Under the pieces are notes generated by a model. The model ran no database searches and had not been told where the DNA came from. It saw only the letters and a list, made by a program, of their open reading frames with translations. Below are positions 5,659 through 6,615 of a stretch of 6,615 bases of DNA, in pieces (within the stretch, counting starts at the first letter, position 1; each line of letters opens with the position of its first letter). A program made the translations under genes and the position numbers. The stretch is from Candidatus Hodarchaeota archaeon (lineage in GTDB: Archaea; Asgardarchaeota; Heimdallarchaeia; Hodarchaeales; Hodarchaeaceae). The stretch is from contig JAUUVJ010000235.1 of the NCBI GenBank assembly GCA_030589605.1, forward strand, positions 1 through 6,615. The letters are read 5' to 3'.

Positions 5659-6615
5659 GCTTGACCAAAATCATCAGGAAACTTCATTTGAAGATATGTA
5701 TGAATTTCAGCTTCATCAATTAGATCGAAATGTAAATCAGCATCAGGAATTTTCATTCTAGTCCATAATACCAAATCTTTTCCAATTTTAACGCTTTGAC
5801 GCATTGAATCAGATTCATCTACAATCAAAATCACAGAAAAATCACTTTCTTCAACTCTAACTAGTTTATAATCCTCTGTTACTTCATCTATTCCCATTTG
5901 ATCTCCACGTTTCATTAAGATTTCTCTTACTCCAGCTCCAAGGCTCGCTTGAGCAAAAGTGTTTACTGCTGAGAACATACTAGTCAACAAAGAAGGATCA
6001 TAATGAGAAGCTCCAGTGACTGGTGCACTACTTCCAACTAACAAACCTGAATCTGTTTTATATATACAGATATTGTGTATATTGATATTTGGAAGAATAA
6101 ATTCTCCTGTTAGTGTTTCGATAAGCCAGTCAAATGCCTGATAAAAATTAGCTCCAGATTTTGCGCTCATATGGAAAACATTGAGTGCACGGAATTTTCC
6201 TTTTTGTTGTATATCGTATAAGTCGAAGTTTTTTAGTAGAAGAACGTAGGGATCCACTCCAGAAATATCTGCTTTATTAGCAGCAATCAACAGAACTGAT
6301 TTATCTGGAATATGAGGTAATATCTGATAAAGAATTTTTTTACATTCCTCAAAACCTTCTGGCTTCGAACAATCTATAACAAATACAACTGCTTTTGAGA
6401 GGCGCACATAATCAGGCCAAAGTTCTTGAAAAGTATCTTGGCCACCTAGGTCAAATGCTTGAAACGCAACATTTCGGTATTCAAAAGATTCCACATTAAG
6501 TCCCATCGTTCGTGCGGTATTATCATAGAATTCACCCGTTCGTAAACGGTGTAAAATCGTTGTTTTTCCTGCAAACCCTCTTCCAATGAATGTTATTAGC
6601 TCTTTTATCTCGGGT
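5649..6615 (-). CDS. Arf-like small GTPase fused to a longin/roadblock-like domain (5' end outside window)
   Basis: The reverse-strand frame is open from the right edge to TGA at 5649-5651, giving 321 visible residues; the true start lies beyond 6615. ATG 6506 is not the start, because the in-frame sequence before it holds the P-loop GRGFAGKTT (6558-6584). Arf-like hallmarks follow: switch I Thr in RTMGLNVESF (compare Arf TIGFNVE), DLGGQD (6438-6452 plus Asp) with the catalytic-type Gln, NKAD (6267-6278) and SAK (6159-6167). All nucleotide-binding motifs are intact, so it should bind and hydrolyse GTP. From about 6077 to the end (roughly 142 residues) lies a second domain, starting ICIYKTDSGLLVGSS and containing DPSLLTSMFSAVNTFAQASLG and SDFSVILIVDESD. 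This alternation of strands and one long helix suggests a longin or roadblock-like fold. Such folds commonly regulate or scaffold small GTPases. The family call is firm; the C-terminal fold is inferred. Any N-terminal lipid or amphipathic signal is out of view. Confidence 0.9.
   Translation of the reverse strand, partial: PEIKELITFIGRGFAGKTTILHRLRTGEFYDNTARTMGLNVESFEYRNVAFQAFDLGGQDTFQELWPDYVRLSKAVVFVIDCSKPEGFEECKKILYQILPHIPDKSVLLIAANKADISGVDPYVLLLKNFDLYDIQQKGKFRALNVFHMSAKSGANFYQAFDWLIETLTGEFILPNINIHNICIYKTDSGLLVGSSAPVTGASHYDPSLLTSMFSAVNTFAQASLGAGVREILMKRGDQMGIDEVTEDYKLVRVEESDFSVILIVDESDSMRQSVKIGKDLVLWTRMKIPDADLHFDLIDEAEIHTYLQMKFPDDFGQAEA

Noticed and set aside
6504..6506. ATG at 6506 as the start of the GTPase gene
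   Set aside because: The reading frame continues upstream through a perfect P-loop (GRGFAGKTT) to the window edge; a start here would remove the nucleotide-binding loop.
1..6615. CRISPR arrays, insertion sequences, tRNA or rRNA genes
   Set aside because: No regularly spaced repeats, terminal inverted repeats with a transposase, or tRNA/rRNA-like conserved segments were seen on either strand.

Overview
The window looks like a piece of an Asgard (Promethearchaeota) genome, possibly the Heimdall/Loki side. DNA is AT-rich, with roughly one third G+C by eye. Several genes have no convincing Shine-Dalgarno site, and AT-rich TATA-like boxes lie about 25-35 bases before the start codons, as in archaea with short or absent leaders. 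The strongest taxonomic hint is the reverse-strand gene at the right end. It is an Arf-like small GTPase, eukaryote-like in all G motifs, fused to a C-terminal domain that looks longin- or roadblock-like. The assignment is inference; no rRNA or ribosomal gene is present to confirm it.

Layout, left to right. (1) Bases 1-63 are the last 20 codons of a gene with a CPxC zinc-binding pair. (2) Bases 193-573 encode a small, probably beta-rich protein of unknown function, closed by a hairpin plus T-run that overlaps its stop codon. (3) A 246-base spacer carries two inverted repeats and an AT-rich promoter candidate. (4) A two-gene operon follows on the + strand: a class-III PLP-dependent aminotransferase-fold enzyme (820-2190) and, 13 bases later, an FGGY sugar/polyol kinase (2204-3799). 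(5) A 330-base spacer holds T-rich termination signals, a 17-base dyad, a direct repeat and a TATA-like box. (6) A soluble tandem-PAS sensor histidine kinase-like protein (4130-5626) has a recognisable H-box but a degraded ATP-binding domain. (7) The Arf-like GTPase fusion (5649-6615, reverse strand) converges on it with only 22 bases between stop codons. A perfect 26-base palindrome sits at this junction and overlaps the GTPase stop codon.

How the parts may work together. The aminotransferase-like enzyme and the kinase are almost certainly co-transcribed and should act on related metabolites. Either a PLP enzyme converts an amino compound and the kinase phosphorylates a polyol or ketose in the same route, or the kinase makes a phosphorylated amino alcohol that the PLP enzyme eliminates, as in known kinase/phospho-lyase pairs. 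The right half holds two signalling proteins, a PAS sensor and a small GTPase, but nothing in the sequence links them beyond adjacency. I see no mobile element, CRISPR array, tRNA or rRNA.
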